Shown: piece by piece, positions 9,336 through 19,543 of the stretch
How positions within the stretch are numbered: position 1 is the first letter of the stretch
Layout: the number at the start of each line of letters is the position of its first letter
NCBI RefSeq assembly: GCF_030436345.1
Contig: NZ_CP124038.1
Location: forward strand, 310,001 to 374,000
Direction of reading: 5' to 3'
Length of the DNA: 64,000 nt
From: [Borrelia] tanukii
GTDB taxonomy: Bacteria > Spirochaetota > Spirochaetia > Borreliales > Borreliaceae
The notes under the pieces: model-generated
Seen by the model: the letters and a program-made list of their open reading frames with translations, nothing else
What the model was told of the DNA's origin: nothing
Databases searched by the model: none
Made by a program: the position numbers and the translations under genes

Positions 9336-10379
9336 ATGCAAAATAAACTATTTTTAAAAAATATTGAAAAAAATATTAATAAAGTCTTTTCAACAACTAA
9401 TTTTCTAAATTTATTCAAAGATAAAGATTTAAAATTTACTCTTAAAATAAAAAGGGAAACCCTTGATTACATTAAAGCACCAGCAATTGAAATCATTAAT
9501 AGAGGCGGAAAACGAATAAGACCGATGATAATGATTCTTTTAGCATACGCATTGGGTTTAAAAGAAAAAAACGACGAATTAATATATAAATTAAGCTTGC
9601 TGCTTGAACTTCCTCATTCTGGAAGTTTGATTATTGATGACATTGAAGACAATTCACTAAAAAGACGCGGCACATCAGCAATACATTTAATCTATGGAAT
9701 AGATAACAGTATAAATGCTGGTAATTTAATTTATTTTTTACCTGCAAAATTAATAGAAAGATCAAATTTAAAAGAAAATCAAAAATTACTAATTTATGAA
9801 AATTTCTTTACTACCCTTTCAAATCTACATCTAGGACAAGGAATTGACATTAAATTTCACAATGAATCGTACATTCCAAGTATTGAAGAATACATTTCTT
9901 TAGTAGAATTAAAAACAGCTTCGCTTTTCGGAATGGCTAGCTTTTTAGCTGCAATACTAACAAATAATGAAGACAAAGCTAAAAAAATTTACAGCACATT
10001 CTTAAAACTTGGCGTTTATTTTCAAATAATAGATGATATTAAAAACATTAAAAATAAAATTAATGGCAAAGAGTTTGGAGACGATTTACTTGAAGGAAAA
10101 AAAAGCTTGCCAATAATTTATTTTTTACAAGAAAAAAAATTTGAACCAAAAATTATTTCAAAGTTTAATCAAATAAAAAATGCTAAAACCGCTACAGCAA
10201 GAAAAGAAATATTCAAACTAACAGAGATGATAAATTCATCAAAATCAATAAAAAACTCAACTATTATTGCCTTGAAATATTTAAACGAGTTTAAAAACGA
10301 ACTAAATTTATACTCATTAACAAATAAATATAAAAATCTGCTAATAGATATTGTTGAACAAATAAAAGAAGGAATATAA
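9336..10379 (+). CDS. Trans-isoprenyl (polyprenyl) diphosphate synthase
   Basis: A 347-residue member of the trans-prenyltransferase family, which condenses isopentenyl diphosphate onto allylic diphosphates. Visible motifs are GGKRIRP (IPP binding) near residue 57, the first aspartate-rich motif DDIEDNSLKRRG near 101, a GQGID segment near 168, and the second motif DDIKN near 233 followed by GKEFGDDLLEGKKSLP. The first motif is DDxxD, as in bacterial enzymes. Chain length cannot be told from sequence alone. In a mevalonate-pathway spirochaete it would feed isoprenoid carrier synthesis. The gene appears leaderless, and its stop overlaps the next start as TAATG. Confidence 0.88.
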   Translation: MQNKLFLKNIEKNINKVFSTTNFLNLFKDKDLKFTLKIKRETLDYIKAPAIEIINRGGKRIRPMIMILLAYALGLKEKNDELIYKLSLLLELPHSGSLIIDDIEDNSLKRRGTSAIHLIYGIDNSINAGNLIYFLPAKLIERSNLKENQKLLIYENFFTTLSNLHLGQGIDIKFHNESYIPSIEEYISLVELKTASLFGMASFLAAILTNNEDKAKKIYSTFLKLGVYFQIIDDIKNIKNKINGKEFGDDLLEGKKSLPIIYFLQEKKFEPKIISKFNQIKNAKTATARKEIFKLTEMINSSKSIKNSTIIALKYLNEFKNELNLYSLTNKYKNLLIDIVEQIKEGI

Positions 10380-11062
10380 TGAAAAAAATAATAATATTGA
10401 CACTTTTTTATGGCCTAGTCCCAAATATTTGCCCTACAATAACATCAAAATTAAAAATCAATGAACAAGCAAATAAACATACGATAGAAAAACTTTACCA
10501 AAAATCAATGTTATTAAAAAATTCAAAAAAATATAACAAAGCCATAGCAAATCTAAAAAAAATAATTAACATGGATCAAAATCAAGTTGATGCTTATCTT
10601 TTGCTTTCAGAATTAGAATATTTAAATAAAAACTGGAAAAAAGCAATTATTAAATCTCAAGATTACTTAAAAATAATAGACTTCAAAGATAGCAAAAACT
10701 TTTTAGACATCTCTTGGGCATACTTTTTAATAGGAGAAGTCGAAAATTCAATGGACTACATAATTAAATTTCTCCAAAGCGAAAAAGAATTGTTTAAAGA
10801 AAATATATTTATAGCAATTGATGCTCTTTTTAAAAAAAGTATTTATCATTTTATAAACAATGAAAATGCAGCATTTAATACAATATTAACCTTAACGTTC
10901 CAATTAGCACTTAATGACGATACTTTATTTATAATTTTTTTAAATAATTTAGAAATAATAAAACAAATACCCTTCTATTATTTCAATAGGGAAAAATTAA
11001 AAGAATTATATCTACAAATTAGTACTCTAAAAACAATTCAAAACACAAAGTGCAGAACTTAA
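10379..11062 (+). CDS. Exported TPR protein
   Basis: 227 residues: a hydrophobic signal-like N-terminus (MKKIIILTLFYGLV), then tetratricopeptide-type helix pairs around residues 38-125 (KAIANLKKIINMDQNQVDAYLLLSELE is partly visible as the pattern), then a helical tail. It is translationally coupled to the prenyl synthase (TAATG) and ends two bases before the convergent permease gene. TPR domains mediate protein-protein contacts; the partner is unknown. There is no lipobox cysteine at the expected place. Confidence 0.7.
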   Translation: MKKIIILTLFYGLVPNICPTITSKLKINEQANKHTIEKLYQKSMLLKNSKKYNKAIANLKKIINMDQNQVDAYLLLSELEYLNKNWKKAIIKSQDYLKIIDFKDSKNFLDISWAYFLIGEVENSMDYIIKFLQSEKELFKENIFIAIDALFKKSIYHFINNENAAFNTILTLTFQLALNDDTLFIIFLNNLEIIKQIPFYYFNREKLKELYLQISTLKTIQNTKCRT

Positions 11063-11063
11063 A

Positions 11064-11870
11064 CTAAGATTTATCTTTTTTCTTAATCAACGAAACTAAT
11101 ATATTTATTATTATTGCTACATAAAATGGAAAAGAAAGAGAAAAATAAGAATTTATATACTCTTGAGTACGAAAAAATTGATATTCAAAAAAAACTATCA
11201 AAAAAGAAATTGGAAAAATTAATAAAGGATTTGAAAATGCAATATAAAGAATGCAAATAGCAAGCCAACCATTGTTTAATCCCAAATTATAAGAGTAAGC
11301 TTTAAGATTTACCGCAATAAATGAACCGGCAAGACTTGCCGTTAAAATTGATACAAAAATTGCAAAAGATTTGAAACGATTGCTTATTTTCTCACCCAAA
11401 ATGTCTTCATAATTCCCCGAAGAAATAAATTCGAAAACTGCTCTAATTCTTGAATAACTAATAACATAAACAGTAATAAATAAAAAAATGAAAAAAATAG
11501 TAATAAAAGTAATAATTCCAAAATTCCCAGATAAATTTAAAGTAAAACCAGGAATGAAATTAAAATTACTCTTCATTAAATAATCAACAAGAAAATAACA
11601 AAAAATATTAATGCCTATTCCTGCTATAAAAATATCATAATTTTTCTTTACTATAAAAGATAAAAAAAATCCAAACAAAAAGCTAATAAAAAGAGCAAAA
11701 ATAGTCGACAAAAAAATTCCATATCCAAAATAAATAAAAAAAGATGTTAAAAATATTGAAAGATACGAAATACCCTCAATAGATACATTTAAAAGTCCTA
11801 TTCTTTCTGTATAAAGAGCCCCAAGTGCTAAATACGAAAATACAAGAGCTTGCTCAAAAATACCAAACAT
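11064..11870 (-). CDS. ABC transporter permease, nucleoside (BMP-linked) type, second subunit
   Basis: 268 residues with about seven to eight hydrophobic segments. The early GLLNVSIEGISYLS motif matches the LNIGVEG signature of the second permease in NupQ/YufQ-type nucleoside importers. A central NYEDILGEKISN loop probably contacts the ATPase. It begins directly after the stop of the partner permease and ends two bases from the convergent TPR gene. Together with the neighbouring permease, ATPase and binding protein it forms a complete importer, probably for purine nucleosides by family analogy. Confidence 0.85.
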   Translation of the reverse strand: MFGIFEQALVFSYLALGALYTERIGLLNVSIEGISYLSIFLTSFFIYFGYGIFLSTIFALFISFLFGFFLSFIVKKNYDIFIAGIGINIFCYFLVDYLMKSNFNFIPGFTLNLSGNFGIITFITIFFIFLFITVYVISYSRIRAVFEFISSGNYEDILGEKISNRFKSFAIFVSILTASLAGSFIAVNLKAYSYNLGLNNGWLAICILYIAFSNPLLIFPISFLIVFFEYQFFRTQEYINSYFSLSFPFYVAIIINILVSLIKKKDKS

Positions 11871-12803
11871 CTACTTTTTCCTAGCTTTAATCAAAAATAA
11901 AGAGAGAAAGATTGCAATTGATTGACACAGCCCAATAAATTCATACTTAAAGTCATAATTTATATTAAGAAAATTATTAAACTCTATTAATATTGAAAAT
12001 AATAGACTAAAAAATAATACATAAATATAATTAAATCCTGAAATTACAGCAACAATTAAACTGCTCCAACCAAGTCCCGAGGTTAGCCCTAAAACCAAAT
12101 ATGGTTTAAAAAACACTACAAACATAGAGCCCGCAAGACCATTTAAAAAGGCGCTACCAAATACAGCAAAAAACTTATATTTAAACTCACTTATATTAAA
12201 AAAAATATCTCTCTTTTTCTTATTGCTTAATATTTCAAGCTGAAGTCCATAAATAGTTTTTCTATGCATAAAAACATAAAAAAGCCAAATTAACACACCA
12301 AATAAAAACAAGTAAATAAGCGATGAATCTAAAGCAAATAAACTATTAATTCTTTTTGTTTGATTAGAAAAACTACCTGTTTTTAACATATTCAAAATAA
12401 ATCCATCTACCAACCTTTGATTTCCATAAGATATTAAAAGGCCTGTTAAGGCTCTATTTAATCCAAAGAAAAAAGTAATAAAAAAAGGAATAAGCCCTAA
12501 AAGTCCTACAAAAAAAGAACTCAAAAATATTAAATATATAAAATTAAAATAGGTTAATCCAAAAAAACTTGAAAATATATAAACTAAAAATGCTCCAAAA
12601 TAAACTTGGCCTTCATTTCCGAGATTTAATGAATTACTCTTAGCGCAGGTGGCAATGCCAGTAGCCATGATTAAAAATAAAATAAAGCGCCAAGATATCA
12701 TCTTGATATAAGAAAATTGAAAAAAATCACCAAAAAAATAGCTAATACTTAATATCAAAAAAGAAAAAATTAATGCAATAAAGCTATTTCTAAACAAGGT
12801 CAT
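11871..12803 (-). CDS. ABC transporter permease, nucleoside (BMP-linked) type, first subunit
   Basis: 310 residues with about eight membrane segments. The NLGNEGQVYFGA motif near residue 60 is the counterpart of the LNIGAEGQ signature of BPD_transp_2 nucleoside permeases (NupP/YufP). A cytoplasmic loop with NKKKRDIFFNISEFKYKF is the likely coupling region. The ATG overlaps the ATPase stop by four bases (ATGA), and the gene abuts the second permease. B. burgdorferi cannot make purines, so this system is a plausible scavenging route. Confidence 0.85.
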   Translation of the reverse strand: MTLFRNSFIALIFSFLILSISYFFGDFFQFSYIKMISWRFILFLIMATGIATCAKSNSLNLGNEGQVYFGAFLVYIFSSFFGLTYFNFIYLIFLSSFFVGLLGLIPFFITFFFGLNRALTGLLISYGNQRLVDGFILNMLKTGSFSNQTKRINSLFALDSSLIYLFLFGVLIWLFYVFMHRKTIYGLQLEILSNKKKRDIFFNISEFKYKFFAVFGSAFLNGLAGSMFVVFFKPYLVLGLTSGLGWSSLIVAVISGFNYIYVLFFSLLFSILIEFNNFLNINYDFKYEFIGLCQSIAIFLSLFLIKARKK

Positions 12804-14260
12804 AAAAATAGTAATTCCTTTAATTTTTCTTTACTAATCTTTTCTCTAGATACGTTTAATAAAATTTCTCCCATTTTCATTGCCAAAATGTTATCAGAGA
12901 GCAAAAACAATTCATCTAAATTGGAAGTAATCAAAAGAACTGGTTTTTCTTTTGAATAATTACGAATGGCAACAGACATTTCATTATAAGCTTTGTGATC
13001 TAAATTACTTAAAGGAGAAAAACAAATTAAAAAACTTTTTGCAATATACATCTCTCTGTAAAGAGCAAACTTCTTCAAAGTTCCTCCAGAAAATGCTAAA
13101 GATTTAGAATAAAGGATTCTATATATTTTCTCTTCGCTACAAAATTCCATTTTTTTTTTAAAAAAATCTTTAATCTTATTAATGTAAGATTGCCTAATAA
13201 AAATTTTATTTTCAAAATTCATAAATTTAGCTAAAAAATTATCCAATATACTACCATTATCAGGAAATAAATTGCCAATACCTAGGGGTAAAAATCCTGC
13301 TTTACACTCAAAAATATTTATTCGCTCATATCTAATACCATCAATTTTTATGCATCCAACAAAAATAAGTTCTCCTAAGAATAATTTTTCCCACGTTTTA
13401 ATTGTAGCTTCTTCACCAATTATTCCTAAAACACCCCGTTTATTTAAAGAGAAACTAACATCGTATTTCCAAAAATCTTCAAAAAACAGATTAAATTTAA
13501 TAGAATCTTTTTCAAGTTTATTAAAATTAATATTTGTAAAAAACATTTTGTCGCTAGAGGATTCAAGTTTGCTCAAAATTGATTCTTTGTTTATTGTTCT
13601 AAAACATTTTCCATCTTTTAAAACAATAAACTCATCGCTAAATTTTATAGCATCTGTAATCTCACTGTGGGTAATAAAAAGAGAAGCAATTCCTGATTTC
13701 TTAAGCAATACAAGCAATTTTATAAAAGCTTGCGCCTCCTTTTGGGAAAAATAGGCAGCACTTTCGTCAAAAATAATTATTTTTGCATTCTCTTTAAGAG
13801 AAGCAATAATGAGCAAAAAATAAATCTCTTTAATATTTAAATCTTTAATTTTTTTGTCTAGATCAAAAGAAATCTTATAAAATTGCATAAGCCATCTATA
13901 ATACTTATAGGTTTTAGATTTATTCATTGGCATGAAAAATGCATAACCAAACCAATAGATACTTAAATATTCCCATACTCTTAAATTCATTTTCAAATTA
14001 GGAACTTGAGAAACAAGATAAATGCCATTATTTTTAGCTTTATCTACATTCCAATTTTTCTGTTTAATACCATTTACCAATATTTCTCCACTATCAAATT
14101 CAACAATTCCAGCAATAATCTTGGCTAGAGTACTTTTTCCTTCTCCATTTTTACCAACTACTGTAAAAATTTTAACTTCTCCGATTTTTAAATTAATACT
14201 GTCCAAAATAGGCTTATCAATATCTGGGAAATACTTAACTATATTTTTAAACTCTACCAT
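12800..14260 (-). CDS. ABC transporter ATP-binding protein with two fused NBDs, asymmetric
   Basis: 486 residues with two nucleotide-binding domains, as in the RbsA/MglA/NupO family. NBD1 has an intact Walker A (GKNGEGKST, 36-44) and Walker B (IIIFDES, 161-167), but its signature is altered (LNIKEIY near 141). NBD2 has lost Walker A (GEEATIKT, 282-289) and the Walker B acidic pair (LICFSPL near 411), but keeps the signature FSGGT (390-394). Combined, they could build one working ATP site. The start overlaps the binding-protein stop (TAATG), and the end overlaps the permease. Confidence 0.9.
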   Translation of the reverse strand: MVEFKNIVKYFPDIDKPILDSINLKIGEVKIFTVVGKNGEGKSTLAKIIAGIVEFDSGEILVNGIKQKNWNVDKAKNNGIYLVSQVPNLKMNLRVWEYLSIYWFGYAFFMPMNKSKTYKYYRWLMQFYKISFDLDKKIKDLNIKEIYFLLIIASLKENAKIIIFDESAAYFSQKEAQAFIKLLVLLKKSGIASLFITHSEITDAIKFSDEFIVLKDGKCFRTINKESILSKLESSSDKMFFTNINFNKLEKDSIKFNLFFEDFWKYDVSFSLNKRGVLGIIGEEATIKTWEKLFLGELIFVGCIKIDGIRYERINIFECKAGFLPLGIGNLFPDNGSILDNFLAKFMNFENKIFIRQSYINKIKDFFKKKMEFCSEEKIYRILYSKSLAFSGGTLKKFALYREMYIAKSFLICFSPLSNLDHKAYNEMSVAIRNYSKEKPVLLITSNLDELFLLSDNILAMKMGEILLNVSREKISKEKLKELLFL

Positions 14261-15309
14261 TAATTTTGTTCCAAATTAATTTCTATGCCATTTACACTAA
14301 CCTCTTCTATTTTTTTTAAAAGATCTCTTTTTAACTTTTGACTGGTTCGCTCTAAATAAAAAACATTCGAAATGTTAAATAAAACTCCTTTGTGCTTTAT
14401 ACCAAAAATATCAGAATTACCATAGTTAATCTCTGATTTAAGCGCCTTATCCAAAATATATGAAACATAATATTTTTGATTTGTAATCCCTGACCCAATA
14501 ATATTTTCTTTATTATCCAAATAATTTTCACTATCAAAAAGAATCGCAAAAATATTATTCTCTCTAATAGATGAAAGCACTCCTTCAACAGCAGGTCCTA
14601 CAATAGGAAGTATTACCAAAGCACCCGAATCCTTAATTAAAGAATCTGATAACAATTTAGCTAAATTACTATCATGCCAATTGCCCAAAACTCGATAATA
14701 AACTTCAGAATTCACACCCACATCAAGAATACCTTTTTTGAAATAACGATAAATATAATCTCTCATAATAGGATAATCTTGACCTGCAATAAGAGCAGCA
14801 TTCCCAAAACCAGAATTAAATTCTTTTAAAAAAAGACCTACATAATACCCTAAAATATATGCTTCTTCTGCAACATTATACGAAACTGAATAGGCTTGAT
14901 TGTTGGTGTTTCTTACTAAAGAATCAAAAATGAGAAACTTAGTATAAGGGTAATCACTTGAAACATTATCAACAATATCTTGCATAGCATTATTTGTAGT
15001 TATTAAAAAATCATATTTTTTTGAAGTTAATAATTTTTCAAGCATTTCTATCCACTCACTTTGATTAAATCCAGCTTCTAAAACTTTAATTTCAAGATTT
15101 TTATGCTTTTTTTTAAATTCAAACAAAGAATCATACATCTCTTTATAAGATGGAGATCCTGAAATAATTCCTGGAATAAATAAAGCAATATTTGTTTTAT
15201 TAGAAATATCAACCTTTCGCTTCTTTAAAAAAATTAAATAGACAAATAAATATAAATGAAATATCGTGAATAAAATCCAAAATCCTTTAAAAAACAAATT
15301 TTTACTCAT
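14260..15309 (-). CDS. BMP/PnrA-family substrate-binding protein, membrane-anchored
   Basis: 349 residues. After an N-terminal hydrophobic anchor (about residues 8-29) comes a BMP/Med-type periplasmic binding fold. It shows ALFIPGIISGSPSYKEMYDSL, LEAGFNQSEW, YDFLITTNNAMQDIVDN, an EEAYILGYYVGLFLKE segment and AALIAGQDYPIMRDY, the usual landmarks of BmpA and PnrA relatives, which bind purine nucleosides. Unlike BmpA-D it has no lipobox Cys, so it seems held by an uncleaved signal anchor. It is the first gene of the ABC importer operon. Confidence 0.87.
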   Translation of the reverse strand: MSKNLFFKGFWILFTIFHLYLFVYLIFLKKRKVDISNKTNIALFIPGIISGSPSYKEMYDSLFEFKKKHKNLEIKVLEAGFNQSEWIEMLEKLLTSKKYDFLITTNNAMQDIVDNVSSDYPYTKFLIFDSLVRNTNNQAYSVSYNVAEEAYILGYYVGLFLKEFNSGFGNAALIAGQDYPIMRDYIYRYFKKGILDVGVNSEVYYRVLGNWHDSNLAKLLSDSLIKDSGALVILPIVGPAVEGVLSSIRENNIFAILFDSENYLDNKENIIGSGITNQKYYVSYILDKALKSEINYGNSDIFGIKHKGVLFNISNVFYLERTSQKLKRDLLKKIEEVSVNGIEINLEQN

Positions 15310-15399
15310 AAAGATAATACATCCTTTTTATTAATTATTATTAAATTCACCTAAAGCCAAAAAAGTCAAATAAAAAATGTCAATAATAAGCTATAAAAA

Positions 15400-16491
15400 T
15401 CAAAACTCTTTAGGGCGCAACAAATACAATTCATTAGCATTTAAATTGCTAGTAATATCATCATTTGAACGTCTTAAGTACATCTTTAAAGAATGAATTG
15501 TTTTAAAAAACTTATTTTTTAAAACATTTTTATTAGCTTTGTAATCTTTTAAAAATTTTGAAATAGGATTGTGCACAGTCATTGACTTGTCAAAAAAAGT
15601 AGAAAAATATTTAAAAACATCATCAACAAAATAAAACCTATTAGCCAAATCAACAAAATTATTAAACAGTACACCAATTCTTCCCTTTAAATAATTAATA
15701 TTTTTAATCATATCAATCCTGTTCCCAAGTTTATAATTTTTATCTTCCAAGCTCCATTTTGAATATATAGAATTAAATCTAAAATCTTTTATTAAATAAT
15801 TATACATAGAGTTAAATCTGAAACTATCTTCAATATATTTTAAAATAAAAAAATATAAAAACCCTTTATTTAAAGACATGAAATTATCCTTAGCCATCCT
15901 TATAAAATTTTGATTAACACCCTTTAGAGTGCCTTCATTAACTTTATGTAAAAAAGAATTTCCATTCAAAAACAAAAGACTATTATTGGGAAAAATTAAA
16001 TATTCGGTTTTATCAATGTGCCTGACGCTACCCTTGTAAACATTAATAAAATAATTATTAAAATAATCACTGTTGACATAAAATTTTGACGTATTTTCAG
16101 TTTTAAACAAATTATTATTTATAACAACAGAAAATGAAGATCCTTTGACAATATTATGAATTACAGCATCAACACTTCCTCTAAATAAATATATTTTTGC
16201 ATCTTGCAAATCTTTAAGAGAAGAATAAAACACAAAACTATTTGTATTGGAATAAAAAATTAAATCTGCAGAAATACCGTTTATTTCGTATAAATTTATT
16301 TTGAGCTTTGAATTTTCTCCAACTTCGATAAAATCGTATTCAAAAATTTCGTCATCTAAATCTAGCTTAACAGAAAATGTATTTCTAACAACACCAACTT
16401 TACCTTCTATTTCTTTTACAACTGCTACTTGAGAAAACAGCGCCCTACTTGAAAGCAATATCAAAAGGACAAAATGATATATTCTAAAAAT
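15400..16491 (-). CDS. FecR-domain-like exported protein with probable AUU start
   Basis: An exported protein of about 363 residues. The mature N-terminus (VKEIEGKVGVVRN, an EYDFIEVGENSKLKINL stretch, then RGSVDAVIHN and YKGSVRHID) resembles the FecR domain of anti-sigma and envelope proteins. The C-terminal half is helical and unrecognised. The longest standard frame starts at a TTG at 16464 with no Shine-Dalgarno and a truncated signal peptide. An ATT at 16491, six bases after AGGAG, gives a perfect signal peptide (FRIYHFVLLILLSSRALFS). I use that start as an inference. The gene diverges from the LysM lipoprotein gene. Confidence 0.7.
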   Translation of the reverse strand: MFRIYHFVLLILLSSRALFSQVAVVKEIEGKVGVVRNTFSVKLDLDDEIFEYDFIEVGENSKLKINLYEINGISADLIFYSNTNSFVFYSSLKDLQDAKIYLFRGSVDAVIHNIVKGSSFSVVINNNLFKTENTSKFYVNSDYFNNYFINVYKGSVRHIDKTEYLIFPNNSLLFLNGNSFLHKVNEGTLKGVNQNFIRMAKDNFMSLNKGFLYFFILKYIEDSFRFNSMYNYLIKDFRFNSIYSKWSLEDKNYKLGNRIDMIKNINYLKGRIGVLFNNFVDLANRFYFVDDVFKYFSTFFDKSMTVHNPISKFLKDYKANKNVLKNKFFKTIHSLKMYLRRSNDDITSNLNANELYLLRPKEF

Positions 16492-16630
16492 ATAGTTCTC
16501 CTGATCTTTGAAAAACTTATAAGCTTAATTATACCTTGTTTTACATAAATTTATTACACTTTGAACAATGATGAAAAAGAACTATAATTTAATTTAAGGA
16601 TTAAAAATATTAAGTTTTTTTAAGTTTTTA

Positions 16631-16659
16631 TTGACATACTATTATTGCTATAATAATAA
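16631..16659 (+). promoter_or_regulatory. Candidate sigma70 promoter of the LysM lipoprotein gene
   Basis: A perfect TTGACA at 16631-16636, followed after 17 bp by TAATAA at 16654-16659. An overlapping TATAAT at 16649 is only 12 bp away. It lies in the divergent region, about 80 bp before the first ATG. Confidence 0.5.
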
Positions 16660-16729
16660 AATAGCAAAAAAAAGGAACGTTAATATTTAGAGGTTCTTAC
16701 TTTAAAGATAATAGAAGCCAAGTTGTTAA

Positions 16730-17916
<1,187 letters not shown>

Positions 17917-17931
17917 AGAAAAAACAATCTT

Positions 17932-17965
17932 ATAGCAAGGCCTAAGGGCCTTGCTATCTTATTTT
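17932..17965 (+). terminator. Rho-independent terminator of the LysM lipoprotein gene
   Basis: An 11-bp perfect stem (left arm 17932-17942, right arm 17947-17957) with a TAAG loop, followed by CTTATTTTAT. It contains four consecutive G/C pairs, unusual in this AT-rich sequence. Confidence 0.85.
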
Positions 17966-18012
17966 ATATTTAATAAAATTAAATAATAAAAACATTCTAA
18001 AAGAGACAGGAA

Positions 18013-18378
18013 ATGAAGAAACTAACATTATTAAGCTTAATACTTATTTCATGCTATACAATTAACTTAGAGAAATTAACAAAAGAAACTCCTTATGAGG
18101 TTTACCTTAGAGAAGCTCAAAAGGCTATCAATGTTAATGATTACAACTCTGCATTAAAAGCATACGAAAAAATGATTCAAAATTTCGCTCACAATCCAAA
18201 TGTAGTTGCTACTGGTAAATATGAAATTGCATTCATATACTACACAATAAACAAAACAGAAAAAGCAAAAAAAATATTTGAAGAGCTAATAGAAAATAAA
18301 ATGGAAATGCCCAAATGGATTAAGCCTTTGGCTAAAAAAATATTAAATAAAATAGAAAATAATAATTTAAAAAAATAA
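18013..18378 (+). CDS. bamD: BamD-like outer-membrane assembly lipoprotein
   Basis: A 121-residue lipoprotein. The signal ends at the lipobox LISC (Cys14), and TPR-like helices follow, for example YNSALKAYEKMIQNF and ATGKYEIAFIYYTINKTEKA. It is much shorter than E. coli BamD (about 245 residues), with only two or three TPRs. It corresponds to BB0324, reported as a BamA (BB0795) partner in B. burgdorferi. It lies about 95 bp after the LysM lipoprotein terminator and converges on the VWA gene. Confidence 0.83.
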   Translation: MKKLTLLSLILISCYTINLEKLTKETPYEVYLREAQKAINVNDYNSALKAYEKMIQNFAHNPNVVATGKYEIAFIYYTINKTEKAKKIFEELIENKMEMPKWIKPLAKKILNKIENNNLKK

Positions 18379-18384
18379 AGATTT

Positions 18385-19494
18385 TTACTGAAATATTATT
18401 CCATAAATTGTAATATCTTTTTCCTTTGCAGAATTGATAACATCCTCATAAACAACAGACCCTCTTGGATATTCATGAGGAGGAGCATCCCCTATGACAA
18501 TAACAAATCTTCTTTCTGCTCGCCAATCAAACTGAGTTACGGCAGCATCAATCCCCTCAAACACAGCTTCTGGATAATCTCCACCACCACCAACATTAAC
18601 ATATTTAAGAATATTATTTAAATAAGGAATCGTATTAAAATCAAAAGCTTTGGTTAAAAAATCTTCAAGATAGTCTTTATAAAAAACAAGACCTATTCTA
18701 TAAGATTTAAACTTTTGTAATTGGGGCTCTATTATTGAAAATAAATGCTCTTTTAGAATCTCAATATTACTTTTCATACTGTCAGTAACATCAACAACAA
18801 GAACTAGATCTAAATCATAAACTGAATCTTCTGAGTTTTTTAAAATTTTTTTTATTTTATCAACAATATCAATGCCATCCTTAGCAATAACAACTTCATC
18901 CGAAAATTTTGTAAAAGTATCCTTTAATTCATTAAATTCAATTTTCCCTTGATTTTGATCATCCTTGAAAAGCAATTCATAAGCATTGTCTTGATATTTG
19001 CCTAAATAATCATTATATTTTTTCTCAAAAGATCTTATAGAAAACCAAAAGGGCTCTTTTTTATTTTTTAATATTTCTAAATCAATCTCACCACTTCTTG
19101 TCGAAAAATTTGGAAATCCATATTTTAATTTTTTTGGAATCAATATATGAAAAGCTTCTCCAAACTTCTTATTAGGAACAGGCGTAGAAGATGTTAATGA
19201 CAAAAGTTCTTTATTTTTGATAACTCTTCCATTTAAAATTCGAATTTCATCTCCATTAACCTTATTATAGCTTAATGTACGAAATGAATAAGTAGCCACA
19301 TCTTTTTTCTTATCGGGAATTTCAAAAGACTCTGTCAATATTACTGATTTAATTGAAGGTTTTTTTCTAATAAAAAGATGAAATCCCTCTTCATGGGCCT
19401 CAACATAAACATCATCAATGCCAATTTTCAAAGAACCATCTTCAAGTCCAAACAAATAAAAGCTAATAAAAAAAAATAAAAAAATTTTCTTCAT
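18385..19494 (-). CDS. Exported von Willebrand factor A domain protein
   Basis: 369 residues with a cleavable signal peptide (about 1-17). A beta-rich N-terminal region is followed by a VWA domain from about residue 230: DLDLVLVVDVTDSMKSNIE carries a DxTxS form of the MIDAS metal-binding motif, then GGGGDYPEAVFEGID and ERRFVIVIGDAPPHEYP. VWA domains bind metal-dependent protein ligands. The ligand is unknown, and no membrane anchor follows the domain. It is 49 bp downstream of flcA and probably co-transcribed, which suggests a periplasmic role. Confidence 0.8.
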   Translation of the reverse strand: MKKIFLFFFISFYLFGLEDGSLKIGIDDVYVEAHEEGFHLFIRKKPSIKSVILTESFEIPDKKKDVATYSFRTLSYNKVNGDEIRILNGRVIKNKELLSLTSSTPVPNKKFGEAFHILIPKKLKYGFPNFSTRSGEIDLEILKNKKEPFWFSIRSFEKKYNDYLGKYQDNAYELLFKDDQNQGKIEFNELKDTFTKFSDEVVIAKDGIDIVDKIKKILKNSEDSVYDLDLVLVVDVTDSMKSNIEILKEHLFSIIEPQLQKFKSYRIGLVFYKDYLEDFLTKAFDFNTIPYLNNILKYVNVGGGGDYPEAVFEGIDAAVTQFDWRAERRFVIVIGDAPPHEYPRGSVVYEDVINSAKEKDITIYGIIFQ

Positions 19495-19543
19495 AAGGAA
19501 ACCACCCTATAAACAACTCAAAACCAATAAATAAGGCCTATAA

